This document shows, one piece after another, positions 27,448-37,273 of a DNA stretch of 64,000 nucleotides. The position numbers and the translations under genes are program-made. The notes beneath the pieces are model-generated. The model worked only from the letters and a program-made list of their open reading frames with translations. It had not been told where the DNA came from and searched no databases. The stretch is taken from NCBI GenBank assembly GCA_964437515.1, contig CAYTHB010000001.1:88329-152328 (forward strand). The letters are read 5' to 3'. The number at the start of each line of letters is the position of its first letter. The first letter of the stretch is position 1. The stretch is from Sterolibacterium sp964437515 (lineage in GTDB: Bacteria; Pseudomonadota; Gammaproteobacteria; Burkholderiales; Rhodocyclaceae).

Positions 27448-28514
27448 TTCGCCAGCTCCATGCATGTTTTGGCAACCTGTTCCGTTGCATCGGGTCGCGC
27501 CAGCGCGCGTGCTTTTTCTGCCATTTGCAGGAGTTGATCGCGCCCCATCAAGACCAAGGTACCGAGTTTTTCCGGTGTCAATTCATTCTGCGGCAACAGG
27601 ATGGCAGCCCCCGTCTGTGCCAAAAAACGGGCATTGGTCGTTTGATGATCATCCACCGCGTGTGGGAAAGGCACCAGAACGCTGGCAACCCCAGCGGCAG
27701 CCAGCTCCGCAATGGTGAGGGCTCCTGCACGGCAGATCACCAGATCCGCCCATTCATAAGCCCCTGCCATATCTTCGATGAAACTCACACAATTCGCATG
27801 AACGCCCGCAGTCGAGTAGGCGGTCTTGAGTGCTTCGAGATGTTTTTCACCTGATTGATGCACGATTTGTGGCCTGTCATTCTCAGGCAACAACGCCAAA
27901 CCTGCCGGCAATGTCTCGTTCAAAGCCTGCGCACCCAAACTCCCTCCTACCACGAGCACATGCAGGGGAGCCTGTTGTTCGTGGCGATCGTGATAACGCC
28001 CTGCGGGCAAAGGTAAAGCCGCAATATCGGTGCGCACAGGATTTCCAACCCACTGCCCTTTTTTCAATACATCAGGGAATCCGGTCAGGATGCGATCGGC
28101 CACACCACTCAGCACCTTGTTCGCCAAGCCTGCAACAGAGTTCTGCTCATGCAGTACCAAGGGAATGCTCTTGAAGGACGCCATCATTCCAGCAGGAAAA
28201 CTGACGAACCCGCCCAAACCAATGACGACATCCGGCTTGATTTTCCCCAACAATCGCCATGCCTGCCAAAACCCACGCAACAAATTGAAAGGCAATAACA
28301 GCTTTCGTAGCAATCCCTTGCCCCGCAAAGCATCGAAGCGCATCTCCGCCATTTCATAGCCGCGTGCTGGAACCAGCTTCGCTTCCATCCCCGCCGGATT
28401 CCCTAACCAAATGACACGCCAACCTGCCGCCTTGACGGCATCCGCCACAGCCAAGCCCGGAAAAATATGTCCTCCCGTACCCCCCGCCATGACCAGCAGT
28501 GTTTTAACGCTCAT
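27444..28514 (-). CDS. murG: Undecaprenyl-PP-MurNAc-pentapeptide GlcNAc transferase
   Basis: A 356-residue GT28 enzyme that makes lipid II from lipid I at the inner face of the membrane. The G-loops MAGGTGGHIFPG and VVGGSLGAQ, the HEQNSVAG segment and the donor-binding CRAGALTIAELAAAG are all seen. The ATG at 28514 overlaps the ftsW stop as ATGA and agrees with the conserved N-terminus. Confidence 0.97.
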   Translation of the reverse strand: MSVKTLLVMAGGTGGHIFPGLAVADAVKAAGWRVIWLGNPAGMEAKLVPARGYEMAEMRFDALRGKGLLRKLLLPFNLLRGFWQAWRLLGKIKPDVVIGLGGFVSFPAGMMASFKSIPLVLHEQNSVAGLANKVLSGVADRILTGFPDVLKKGQWVGNPVRTDIAALPLPAGRYHDRHEQQAPLHVLVVGGSLGAQALNETLPAGLALLPENDRPQIVHQSGEKHLEALKTAYSTAGVHANCVSFIEDMAGAYEWADLVICRAGALTIAELAAAGVASVLVPFPHAVDDHQTTNARFLAQTGAAILLPQNELTPEKLGTLVLMGRDQLLQMAEKARALARPDATEQVAKTCMELAK

Positions 28515-29662
28515 GGTCTGCCCCCCCGCATCAATAGCCGGTTTTCCCAATCAATCCGCATCAGGATGGCCAGTGCCACACAGTTTGCGAAAATACCCGA
28601 TCCACCAAAACTCATCAGTGGCAGCGTCAGCCCCTTGGTCGGCAACAAACCCATATTGACGCCCATATTGATAAAAGACTGCACTCCAATCCAGATACCA
28701 ACCCCCTGTGCTGCCAGACCCGAAAACACACGATCCAGCACCAACGCCTGTCGGCCAATGATGAAAGCTCGTTGTACCAGCAATGCAAACAAGACAATCA
28801 CCACTGTAACGCCCACGAAACCGAGCTCCTCTGCGATGACAGCCAGCAAAAAATCCGTGTGAGCTTCTGGCAGATAAAACAGTTTTTCAACACTGGCACC
28901 CAAGCCCACTCCTGTCCATTCCCCCCGTCCAAAGGCAATCAGCGCGTGTGAAAGCTGATAGCCCTTGCCATAAGCATCCTGCCAGGGATCCATAAAGCCG
29001 AAGATGCGTTCGCGGCGATACGGCGAGACCCAGATCAGAACCACAAAACCGATCAACAACACCAGAACCAGTGCGCCAAACAGGCGTGCATTGATACCGC
29101 CCAGAAATAGGATGCCCATGGCTATCGCCACAATGACAACGAAAGCACCGAAGTCCGGTTCGCGCAGCAACAGAAAGCCCACCAGCAACATCACTGCCGC
29201 CATGGGGGCAAAACCTTTGAGGAAGGAACCCATATCCGCCAGTTTTCGGGAGGTGTAGTCCGCTGCATACAACACGGCAAACAGTTTCATCAATTCCGAA
29301 GGCTGCAAGTTAATCAACCCCATGGGCAACCATCGCTGCGAGCCATTCACAGAGCGGCCGATATGGGGAATCAGTACCAGAATCAATAACACGCCGCCCG
29401 CCATGAACAACCACGGTGCTGCTGCTTGCCAAGCGCGCATGGGGATCTGGTACACCACCACGGCGGCAATCAAGCCGATGGCCAAGAACACGCCGTGCCG
29501 CACCAGAAAGAAAGTCTGCTGATAATGAGTGAAACGGCTGCCCTCGGCCGTCGCAATGGATGCCGAATAGACCATGACCAGCCCCAGCATCAACAGAGAC
29601 ATCGTCGACCAGAACAACCACGGATCGTATTCCTGAGGCGAGGGGGGCGTTCTCAATGTCAT
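28511..29662 (-). CDS. ftsW: Lipid II polymerase FtsW (SEDS family)
   Basis: A 383-residue SEDS membrane protein with about ten helices that polymerises septal glycan with FtsI. It has the family signature near the end (LPLMSFGGSG) and the LQPSELMKLF segment with the conserved Glu/Lys. Its start overlaps the murD stop by four bases, and its stop overlaps murG in the same way. Confidence 0.97.
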   Translation of the reverse strand: MTLRTPPSPQEYDPWLFWSTMSLLMLGLVMVYSASIATAEGSRFTHYQQTFFLVRHGVFLAIGLIAAVVVYQIPMRAWQAAAPWLFMAGGVLLILVLIPHIGRSVNGSQRWLPMGLINLQPSELMKLFAVLYAADYTSRKLADMGSFLKGFAPMAAVMLLVGFLLLREPDFGAFVVIVAIAMGILFLGGINARLFGALVLVLLIGFVVLIWVSPYRRERIFGFMDPWQDAYGKGYQLSHALIAFGRGEWTGVGLGASVEKLFYLPEAHTDFLLAVIAEELGFVGVTVVIVLFALLVQRAFIIGRQALVLDRVFSGLAAQGVGIWIGVQSFINMGVNMGLLPTKGLTLPLMSFGGSGIFANCVALAILMRIDWENRLLMRGGRP

Positions 29663-31068
29663 GATGCAGCTCCTGGCTCACGCGCACTCAAGCCCTGTAC
29701 GGCAGCAATAAAAACCTCCGCACGATGCACATAGTTACGATACATATCGAAACTGGCACACGCTGGCGACAACAAAACGACATCGCCCGATTGCGCCGCT
29801 CTTGCGGCGGCACGCACAGCCTCATCCATATCCGCCACATACGCCATATGAACACCGCTACCCGCCAGAGCGGCCGCGATCACCGGAGCATCACGCCCCA
29901 GCAAGATCACTGCACGAGCATGGGCAGCAACAACATTCTCAAGAGGTGAAAAATCCTGCCCCTTGCCATCACCTCCCGCAATCAGAACAGTCTTTCCACC
30001 TTTTGCGTGAAGCTCCCCGGCCAATGCCGCCACCGTCGCACCCACATTGGTGCCTTTGGAATCGTCGAAATAGCGCACGCCTTCGACTTCAGCCACAAAC
30101 TCCACACGATGGGGCAAGCCTTTGAAGGTCAGCAAGCCATCCAGCAAACGACGCATCGGCAAGCCCAGCGCATGACACAAGGCGAGTGCTGCCAGCGCAT
30201 TGGCTGCGTTGTGCAAACCCGGCAAAGGCAGGCGCGACACGGGCAACAAGAAGCTATCTCCTTGAACCAGCCAGAGCTCACCGCCCCGATCTCGCAAGCC
30301 GAAATCTTCCAGCATCCCCGGGGCATCCAGACCAAAGCCTAGCAGCCAGCGTCCCGGCTGCGCCATGCGTTTGACCCGGACATCATCACGATTGAGCACC
30401 TGCACACCGCTACCCAAAAAAATGCGTGACTTGGCACTGCTGTATTCATCCAGATCGATGTAACGATCCAGATGGTCATCGCTGATATTGAGCACCGTTG
30501 CCACATCAGGGTATAAGGTTTCCAGTGTTTCCAACTGAAAACTGGACAACTCCAGCACCCAGATTTCTGGCAACTTTCCGGCATCCAACCGTGTCATCAA
30601 GGCATCCAGCGCGGCCGGTGAAATATTGCCGCCCAAAGCCACATCCCGCCCTGCCGCACGACAAAGATGCGCCGTGAGCGTCGTCGTCGTGGTCTTACCA
30701 TTCGTGCCGGTAATGGCAATCACCTTGCATTGCTCACGTACACCGAGCTCACGCAGCGCGTGGGCGAATAACTCAATCTCGCCCAGTACAGGAATTCCTC
30801 GCGCGCGCGCTTCAAAAATCACCATCTGCCCTGCGGAAAGCCCCGGCGAAAGCGTCAGTACATCGATACCTTCCAACAAGGTCTTATCAAATGTTCCAGC
30901 AATGAATGTCGCTTCCGGTACAGCGATACGCAACTGTGCCAGTCCGGGAGGCACTTCTCGGGTATCAGCCACACGAATGCGTGCGCCCTGCCGTGCACAC
31001 CAGCGCGCCATGGCCAGGCCGGATTCACCCAGCCCCAAAATCAACACTTGCAAACCGGAAAGTTTCAC
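29659..31068 (-). CDS. murD: UDP-N-acetylmuramoylalanine--D-glutamate ligase
   Basis: A 469-residue Mur ligase adding D-Glu. The N-terminal VLILGLGESGLAMARW Rossmann motif, P-loop ITGTNGKTTTT, and the DDSKGTNVGAT and LSPACASFDMY motifs are diagnostic of MurD. It starts 25 bases after mraY and is coupled to ftsW downstream. Confidence 0.97.
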   Translation of the reverse strand: MKLSGLQVLILGLGESGLAMARWCARQGARIRVADTREVPPGLAQLRIAVPEATFIAGTFDKTLLEGIDVLTLSPGLSAGQMVIFEARARGIPVLGEIELFAHALRELGVREQCKVIAITGTNGKTTTTTLTAHLCRAAGRDVALGGNISPAALDALMTRLDAGKLPEIWVLELSSFQLETLETLYPDVATVLNISDDHLDRYIDLDEYSSAKSRIFLGSGVQVLNRDDVRVKRMAQPGRWLLGFGLDAPGMLEDFGLRDRGGELWLVQGDSFLLPVSRLPLPGLHNAANALAALALCHALGLPMRRLLDGLLTFKGLPHRVEFVAEVEGVRYFDDSKGTNVGATVAALAGELHAKGGKTVLIAGGDGKGQDFSPLENVVAAHARAVILLGRDAPVIAAALAGSGVHMAYVADMDEAVRAAARAAQSGDVVLLSPACASFDMYRNYVHRAEVFIAAVQGLSAREPGAAS

Positions 31069-31093
31069 AAAAATACCTATGCCTGCACCAGTT

Positions 31094-32248
31094 TCAACGA
31101 ATCTTCAGGGTGGATAAGCCAAACAGCACCAGCATGATGGTGATAATCCAGAAGCGCACCACGACCTGCGTTTCCTTCCAGCCGCCCAACTCAAAATGAT
31201 GGTGCAGCGGTGCCATGCGAAAAATTCGTTTTCCTCCCGTGAGCTTGAAATAGCCAACCTGCAACATCACGGAAACCGTTTCGGCAACGAAGACGCCGCC
31301 CATGATGAACAGCACAATTTCCTGACGCACGATCACAGCCACGGTTCCCAGCGCAGCACCTAGTGCCAACGCACCCACATCGCCCATGAAGACTTCAGCA
31401 GGGTAGGCGTTAAACCAGAGAAACCCTAGCCCCGCACCCGCCAAAGCCCCACAAAATACGGCGAGCTCCCCCGCGCCGGGGATGTAAGGTAGCAGCAGAT
31501 ATTTTGAAATCACGGCATGACCTGCAACATAAGCAAAGATGCCCAAAGCCGATCCCACCAACACCGTCGGCATGATTGCCAGGCCATCCAGCCCATCCGT
31601 GAGATTGACGGCATTGCTCGAACCCACGATGACGAGATAGCTGAGAATCATGAAACCAAAGACACCCAGCGGATAACTGATGCTCTTGAAGAAAGGCACA
31701 ATCAATGCAGCCTTGGCAGGAAGCTCCATATCAAAACCACCATGCACCCACGCCATGAATAAATCCGGTAACTTGCTGTTGTCAGGTGCGGCAACACTGA
31801 ATGCCAGCAATACGGCGGCCACGGCGGCAATGACCGATTGCCAAAAAAACTTGGCACGCGCCGAAAGTCCCTTCGGATTACGATGCACCACTTTGCGCCA
31901 GTCATCCACCCAGCCTACGGCACCAAAGCCCAGCGTCACCAGCAAGGTGATCCAGACAAAGCGATTCGACAGATCTGCCCAGAGCAGTGTTGAAGCAGCA
32001 ACAGCCAGCAAGATGAGTGCACCGCCCATGGTCGGCGTTCCCGCCTTGACTAGATGGGTTTGCGGGCCGTCATCACGTACCGACTGACCAATTTTCTTGG
32101 CACTCAGCCACCGAATGACTTTCGGTCCGAAAATAAAAGAAATCAATAGCGCCGTGATTGACGCCAGCACCGCACGCAAGGTGATATACCCAAAAACATT
32201 GAAGGCGTGAATGTCTTTCGCCAGCCACAGACTCAGTTCAAGCAGCAT
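31094..32248 (-). CDS. mraY: Phospho-MurNAc-pentapeptide transferase
   Basis: A 384-residue integral membrane enzyme that makes lipid I. It has about ten helices and the catalytic loops GTPTMGGALIL, NLTDGLDGLA with the essential Asp residues, and VFMGDVGALALGAALG. The HHHFELGGW segment near the C-terminus is conserved in MraY. It is 51 bases after murF. Confidence 0.97.
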   Translation of the reverse strand: MLLELSLWLAKDIHAFNVFGYITLRAVLASITALLISFIFGPKVIRWLSAKKIGQSVRDDGPQTHLVKAGTPTMGGALILLAVAASTLLWADLSNRFVWITLLVTLGFGAVGWVDDWRKVVHRNPKGLSARAKFFWQSVIAAVAAVLLAFSVAAPDNSKLPDLFMAWVHGGFDMELPAKAALIVPFFKSISYPLGVFGFMILSYLVIVGSSNAVNLTDGLDGLAIMPTVLVGSALGIFAYVAGHAVISKYLLLPYIPGAGELAVFCGALAGAGLGFLWFNAYPAEVFMGDVGALALGAALGTVAVIVRQEIVLFIMGGVFVAETVSVMLQVGYFKLTGGKRIFRMAPLHHHFELGGWKETQVVVRFWIITIMLVLFGLSTLKIR

Positions 32249-32299
32249 GGAATGCTCCTGGTGTGATTGCTACGGGAGAATGTGAAATTGCCTTTGTAT

Positions 32300-33703
32300 T
32301 CATGCCTTGCTCTCTATCGCTTCTACAATCCGCTCCATGCGCATGAAGCGTGATCCTTTGATAAGAACCGTTGTCTTCTCGTCGAGCTGCGAGCGAAGTG
32401 ATTCAATCAGCTTCGCTGCATCCTTGAAATGCTGTGCGCCCTCTCCAAAATTACGCACTGCCGCCGCCGAGTGCTCGCCCAAGGCTAACAAGAGGTCGAT
32501 GCCCATACTCTTGGCATAGCCTCCCAGCTCGTCATGAAACTGCCCCACCTGCTCCCCGACCTCGCCCATGTCGCCCAATACAAATATCTTGCGACCGGGG
32601 ATGGCGGCCAACACGTCAATGGCGGCACGCATCGAATCCGGATTGGCGTTGTAACTGTCATCAATCAGCCATGCACCTCTTTCTGCCGGATGCCGCTGCA
32701 AACGCCCCTTGATACCGGTGTAACCGGCCAATCCTGAAGCCACGTCCTGCAACGAGGCTCCCGCAGACAGCGTCGCTGCCGCTGCTGCCAATGCGTTGCT
32801 GACATTGTGCTTCCCCGGTATTGGCAGTTCGATTTCACATGAACCTTGGGGTGTCTCAAGAGTTACATAGCTACCAAACGCACGCGTCTGCCAATCTTCA
32901 TTGGCATGAATACACGCTGATAGTGCGAAACCAAAATCCACCACAGAACGAATGCCTGCCGATCTTGCCATTTCGCGCCAGAGATGTGCTTGAGCATCAT
33001 CCGCGTTGATGATGGCAACGCCTTCATGTGCCAAGCCATTAAAAATTTCACCTTTGGCACGCGCGACCTCAGCCAGACTCCCCAAGCCTTCCAGATGCGC
33101 ACGCTGGGCGTTATTCACCAAAGCAACGGTGGGCACTGCAAGCCGTGTCAGATAATCAATCTCACCCAGATGATTCATCCCCATTTCAATCACGGCAACC
33201 CGATGATGCTTACGCAAACGCAAAAGCATCAAAGGCAAACCAATGTCATTGTTCAGATTACCCGTCGTCGCCAATACAGCATTCTCATCATGATGCTCAC
33301 GACGCATCTGCTCACGCAGAATGGCCGCGCACATTTCCTTGACGGTCGTCTTGCCATTGCTCCCGGTCACTCCAATCACCGGAATATCGAATTGACGTCG
33401 CCAGTGCGCCGCCAAGGTACCTAACGCCAATCGCGTATCCACAACCACAACACATGCCATCCCCTGCAACAACACCTCAGCTTGCCGTGCCACCCAAAAC
33501 TCATCGACCAAGGCAACCGCAGCTCCTTGCTGAAGCGCGCTGAGTACGAAATCATGTCCATCGAAATTCTCGCCACGCAAGGCCACAAACAGCTCACCTG
33601 GCTTGATGTTCCGCGTGTCTGTCGAAACCGCTGTAAAACGCACCCCCTCATTGCACGTCCATCGCCCGCCACAAATGGAAGCCAGTTCAGCCAAGGTCAT
33701 CAT
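32300..33703 (-). CDS. murF: UDP-MurNAc-tripeptide--D-alanyl-D-alanine ligase
   Basis: A 467-residue Mur ligase attaching D-Ala-D-Ala. It shows P-loop GVTGSNGKTTVKEM, VIEMGMNHLGEI and LIDDSYNANPDSM, the last specific to MurF. The start chosen is ATG 33703, which overlaps the murE stop as ATGA and has GGAGG eight bases upstream. An upstream ATG (33718) lies inside murE without such support. Confidence 0.96.
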   Translation of the reverse strand: MMTLAELASICGGRWTCNEGVRFTAVSTDTRNIKPGELFVALRGENFDGHDFVLSALQQGAAVALVDEFWVARQAEVLLQGMACVVVVDTRLALGTLAAHWRRQFDIPVIGVTGSNGKTTVKEMCAAILREQMRREHHDENAVLATTGNLNNDIGLPLMLLRLRKHHRVAVIEMGMNHLGEIDYLTRLAVPTVALVNNAQRAHLEGLGSLAEVARAKGEIFNGLAHEGVAIINADDAQAHLWREMARSAGIRSVVDFGFALSACIHANEDWQTRAFGSYVTLETPQGSCEIELPIPGKHNVSNALAAAAATLSAGASLQDVASGLAGYTGIKGRLQRHPAERGAWLIDDSYNANPDSMRAAIDVLAAIPGRKIFVLGDMGEVGEQVGQFHDELGGYAKSMGIDLLLALGEHSAAAVRNFGEGAQHFKDAAKLIESLRSQLDEKTTVLIKGSRFMRMERIVEAIESKA

Positions 33704-35238
33704 GCGGATGCCCTCCATGCCACCAATGCTGTGCGCGCCTCATCCAGATCCGAATAAGGTATACGCTGCCCCGCGATTTCCTGATACGGCTCATGTCCCT
33801 TGCCTGCAATCAGCAAGACATCCGCAGCCTCTAGTGATTGCATCATGCGAGCGATGGCTCCGGCACGATCCACCTCGCTGTCGGTACCTTCCTTCATGCC
33901 ATCCAGAATATTGCGGATGATCTTTTGCGCATCCTCAGTGCGAGGATTGTCGCTGGTCACAATCGTCACATCGGCATAGCGATCAACCACCCGACCCATC
34001 AAAGGACGCTTACCCGCATCACGATTTCCACCACACCCAAAGACACAGCACACGCGCCCACCACGCGCTTTTGCAACTTCCCGCAATGTTCCCAGCGCCT
34101 GTTCCAGTGCATCGGGAGTATGCGCATAATCCACCACCACCAAAGGCTCTGGAAGACCATCGTCCATTGAGATTTTCTGCAATCTGCCCGGTGGTGGCTG
34201 CAAATAAGCGCAGCTCTTGACCGCTGCATCGAGAGGAACGCTCGCCCCCATCAATGCGCCTAGAACAGCAAGCAGATTGGACGCATTGAATCGTCCAAGC
34301 AAAGGTGCCACCACGGTGAATACGCCTGTCGTCAGGCCGTTTTCAGTGACATCCAACTGGAAATGCATACCTTCACCATCCAGTACCAGTTCACGCGCCA
34401 TCAGCAGCGTATCCACACGCTGCTGATGGGGAGACTGCGCATCCAGCGTATATCCGATCCGATGGACACCTGCACGGCCTGCCAGATGATCCGCAAGCAC
34501 AACGCCCAACGGGTCATCCAGATTCAATACGGCGGTGCGTATGCCGGGGAACTCGAACAGGCGCGCCTTGGCAGTGCCGTAATTGATCATGTTGCCGTGA
34601 TATTCGAGATGATCGCGCGTCAGATTGGTAAACACCACGGTATCAAAATGCGCACCATTGACACGTCCCTGATCCAGGCCGATGGATGAAACCTCCATCG
34701 CACAGGCGGTGGCACCTGCAGCATGCAGACCGGCCATCGTGGCATGTACGCGTATGGCATCCGGCGTGGTGTTGGCAGTTTCCTCCAAGGCACCCGGGAA
34801 GCCCACACCCAATGTTCCAATCAGACCGCAACGCTGCTCCATGGCTGAAAATGCCTGCGCAATCCACTGACTGATCGATGTTTTTCCGTTCGTACCTGTA
34901 ATGCCACACAACCACAACCGCTCGGAAGGCCGACCATAAATTTCGTGCGCTAACTCACCCGCCAGTGCTTGCAATCCGCACACGGGCACATGCGGTACCT
35001 GTCCCAAAGATTCAGGAAGCTGATCGACCCCTTGAGTTTCCCAAACGATCGCCGCCGCACCACGTGACAATGCATCGGCAATATGCACCCGACCATCGGT
35101 GCGCAATCCCGGCATGGCAGCAAACACATCACCCATCTGGATGGCTCTTGAGTCAGCACTCAAGCCACGAACTTCAACACCTTGAGCTCGCAAGACGGCA
35201 AGAACTTCGGCCACGTTCGTCAAAGGGTTTATCTTCAT
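33700..35238 (-). CDS. murE: UDP-MurNAc-L-Ala-D-Glu--meso-diaminopimelate ligase
   Basis: A 512-residue Mur ligase. It has P-loop GITGTNGKTSIS and the DNPR motif (TSDNPRTEDA), which selects meso-diaminopimelate over lysine and so predicts DAP-type peptidoglycan. N-terminal LSADSRAIQMGDVFAAMPG binds the uracil end of the substrate. Its start overlaps the ftsI stop by one base. Confidence 0.97.
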   Translation of the reverse strand: MKINPLTNVAEVLAVLRAQGVEVRGLSADSRAIQMGDVFAAMPGLRTDGRVHIADALSRGAAAIVWETQGVDQLPESLGQVPHVPVCGLQALAGELAHEIYGRPSERLWLCGITGTNGKTSISQWIAQAFSAMEQRCGLIGTLGVGFPGALEETANTTPDAIRVHATMAGLHAAGATACAMEVSSIGLDQGRVNGAHFDTVVFTNLTRDHLEYHGNMINYGTAKARLFEFPGIRTAVLNLDDPLGVVLADHLAGRAGVHRIGYTLDAQSPHQQRVDTLLMARELVLDGEGMHFQLDVTENGLTTGVFTVVAPLLGRFNASNLLAVLGALMGASVPLDAAVKSCAYLQPPPGRLQKISMDDGLPEPLVVVDYAHTPDALEQALGTLREVAKARGGRVCCVFGCGGNRDAGKRPLMGRVVDRYADVTIVTSDNPRTEDAQKIIRNILDGMKEGTDSEVDRAGAIARMMQSLEAADVLLIAGKGHEPYQEIAGQRIPYSDLDEARTALVAWRASA

Positions 35239-36968
35239 TACATACTCTCCTTGACGGCGGGCACATCCGTCGTCGGCGTAAGCTGCTGACTCACATCCGC
35301 ATCGGGGGCAACACCCAACGTTCTCAAACTACCTGCCATAACACGCGAAAACACGGGGGCTGCCACATCGCCACCGTAATAAATACCACCCGAAGGCTCA
35401 TCCACCATCACAGCCACAACCAAGCGTGGATCAGAAATCGGCGCAAGCCCTACAAAAGAAGCGACATATTTATTGGCATAGCTACGCCCTTCGAGCTTAT
35501 GTGCCGTACCCGTCTTGCCTCCAACGCGATACCCCGGCACACGCGCCTTGGTCGCTGTTCCTCCCGGCATCACCACCAATTCCAGCATCGCCCTCACCTC
35601 GCGTGCCACCTGCGCTGAAAACACCTGCTTGCCCGAAGCAACCGGCGCATCCACACGCAACAACGACAAGGGGACGAGATCACCATCGCGCGCAAATGTC
35701 AGATAGGCATGGGCAAGCTGCATCAATGTCACGGAAATGCCATGCCCATACGCCATGGTGGCCTGCTCAATCGGTCGCCAGCTTTTGGCGGGTCGCAGAC
35801 GACCACTCACCTCACCCGGAAAACCCAGCCTGAGTGGCGAACCAAAGCCCAGGCTATCAAACATGTTCCACATCTCCTGCGGCGGGAAGATCAAGGCCAT
35901 TTTGACCGACCCCACATTGGATGATTTTTGTATGATCTGTGCCACACTCAACACACCATGAACATGCGCATCGTGAATCGTTGCCGAGCCGATGGTCAAG
36001 CGTCCCGGTGCTGTCTGGATGAGAGTGTCCGAACGAAACTTGCCCGATTCCAGGGCCATGGCAGCGGTAAAAGGCTTCATCGTCGAGCCGGGCTCGAAGG
36101 TATCCGTCAGCACACGATTCCGCAGCTGCGCTCCGGCAAGACGCACCCTGTTATTCGGGTTGTATGTCGGGAAATTGACCAGCGCAAGAATCTCCCCTGT
36201 CTTGGCATCCAGCACCACGACACTACCCGCTTTGGCCTTGAAATCCGTCATGGCCTGACGCAAGTTGGTATAGGCGAGATATTGAATCTTGGAATCGATG
36301 GCCAGCGTGATGTCCTTGCCTTCCTGCGGCATTTTGATGCTCTCGACATCCTCGATGATCTGCCCGCGCCTGTCCTTGATGACGCGGCGACTCCCTGACT
36401 TGCCAGCAAGCTTGTCCTGAAAGGCCAGCTCCACGCCTTCCTGCCCCTTGTCTTCCGCTCCCGTAAAGCCCAAGAGATGCGCCGTCACATCAGCCGCTGG
36501 ATAATAGCGGCGATACTCACGCTGTTCGTGTATTCCTGGAAAATTGAGCGCGGCCACTTTGTCGGCCAGATCAGGCGCTATCTGACGCTTCAAAAAGACA
36601 AAGTCCTTTTCCGAGCCTAGCTTGTGATTCAGCTCACGGGTATCCATATCCAGCAAGCCCGCCAGACTGCGTGACTGTGCCGGTTGAAGGCGGGCATCTT
36701 CAGGAATGGCCCAGATCGATTTGACGGGCGTTGACACCGCCAATACATCACCATGACGATCCATGATACGACCACGCGTTGCAAAAATCTCGATGACGCG
36801 CGAATACCTCGATGCCCCTTTTTCCTGAAGAAAATTGCTGTTGAGTATCTGCAGACGAAACGACCACCCTATGAGCAATATGAAACCGGCCAGCAGACAG
36901 AGCAGCACGAAACGCGACCGCCACAAAGGCAATGCCTCTGAAAGAACAGGGCTGCGAACAAACTTCAT
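35238..36968 (-). CDS. ftsI: Septal peptidoglycan transpeptidase FtsI (PBP3)
   Basis: A 576-residue class B penicillin-binding protein. A membrane helix lies at residues 19-36, followed by a PBP dimer domain and the transpeptidase domain. The SxxK nucleophile is STMK (S295), the SxN motif is SSN (349-351) and the third motif is KTGT. It cross-links septal peptidoglycan in the periplasm as partner of FtsW. It lies directly after ftsL with a 4-base overlap. Confidence 0.97.
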   Translation of the reverse strand: MKFVRSPVLSEALPLWRSRFVLLCLLAGFILLIGWSFRLQILNSNFLQEKGASRYSRVIEIFATRGRIMDRHGDVLAVSTPVKSIWAIPEDARLQPAQSRSLAGLLDMDTRELNHKLGSEKDFVFLKRQIAPDLADKVAALNFPGIHEQREYRRYYPAADVTAHLLGFTGAEDKGQEGVELAFQDKLAGKSGSRRVIKDRRGQIIEDVESIKMPQEGKDITLAIDSKIQYLAYTNLRQAMTDFKAKAGSVVVLDAKTGEILALVNFPTYNPNNRVRLAGAQLRNRVLTDTFEPGSTMKPFTAAMALESGKFRSDTLIQTAPGRLTIGSATIHDAHVHGVLSVAQIIQKSSNVGSVKMALIFPPQEMWNMFDSLGFGSPLRLGFPGEVSGRLRPAKSWRPIEQATMAYGHGISVTLMQLAHAYLTFARDGDLVPLSLLRVDAPVASGKQVFSAQVAREVRAMLELVVMPGGTATKARVPGYRVGGKTGTAHKLEGRSYANKYVASFVGLAPISDPRLVVAVMVDEPSGGIYYGGDVAAPVFSRVMAGSLRTLGVAPDADVSQQLTPTTDVPAVKESM

Positions 36969-37273
36969 GGAGTGCGCGATTTCGTTGCAGGGTTGGCACC
37001 CAATGGCAGCTTGCCCGACTCGATGGTAATAACCTGATTCGGTGCTGGCACTTTCATGGCCAGGCGATCACGAGCAACACGCTCGATGCGCGCATGACTG
37101 GCCCATGTGCTCTGCTCCAGCTGCAACTGCCCCCATTCCACATCCAGATCACGCATCCGAACCTGCTCGTGCTCGATTTCGGTCACCAGCTTGCGTGCAC
37201 GATGGTTTGAAGCCACCGTCCCCAGTGCGCAAGCCACGACAATCATGAGCAATAGCAAATTCAGGCGCAGCAT
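36965..37273 (-). CDS. ftsL: Cell division protein FtsL
   Basis: A 102-residue bitopic protein with a membrane helix at residues 3-21 and a periplasmic coiled coil (about 30-75). A WGQLQLEQSTWASHARIE segment matches the conserved part of the FtsL family. It forms the FtsQLB complex that activates FtsWI. Small size, position between rsmH and ftsI and the overlap with rsmH (13 bases) confirm the call. Confidence 0.94.
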   Translation of the reverse strand: MLRLNLLLLMIVVACALGTVASNHRARKLVTEIEHEQVRMRDLDVEWGQLQLEQSTWASHARIERVARDRLAMKVPAPNQVITIESGKLPLGANPATKSRTP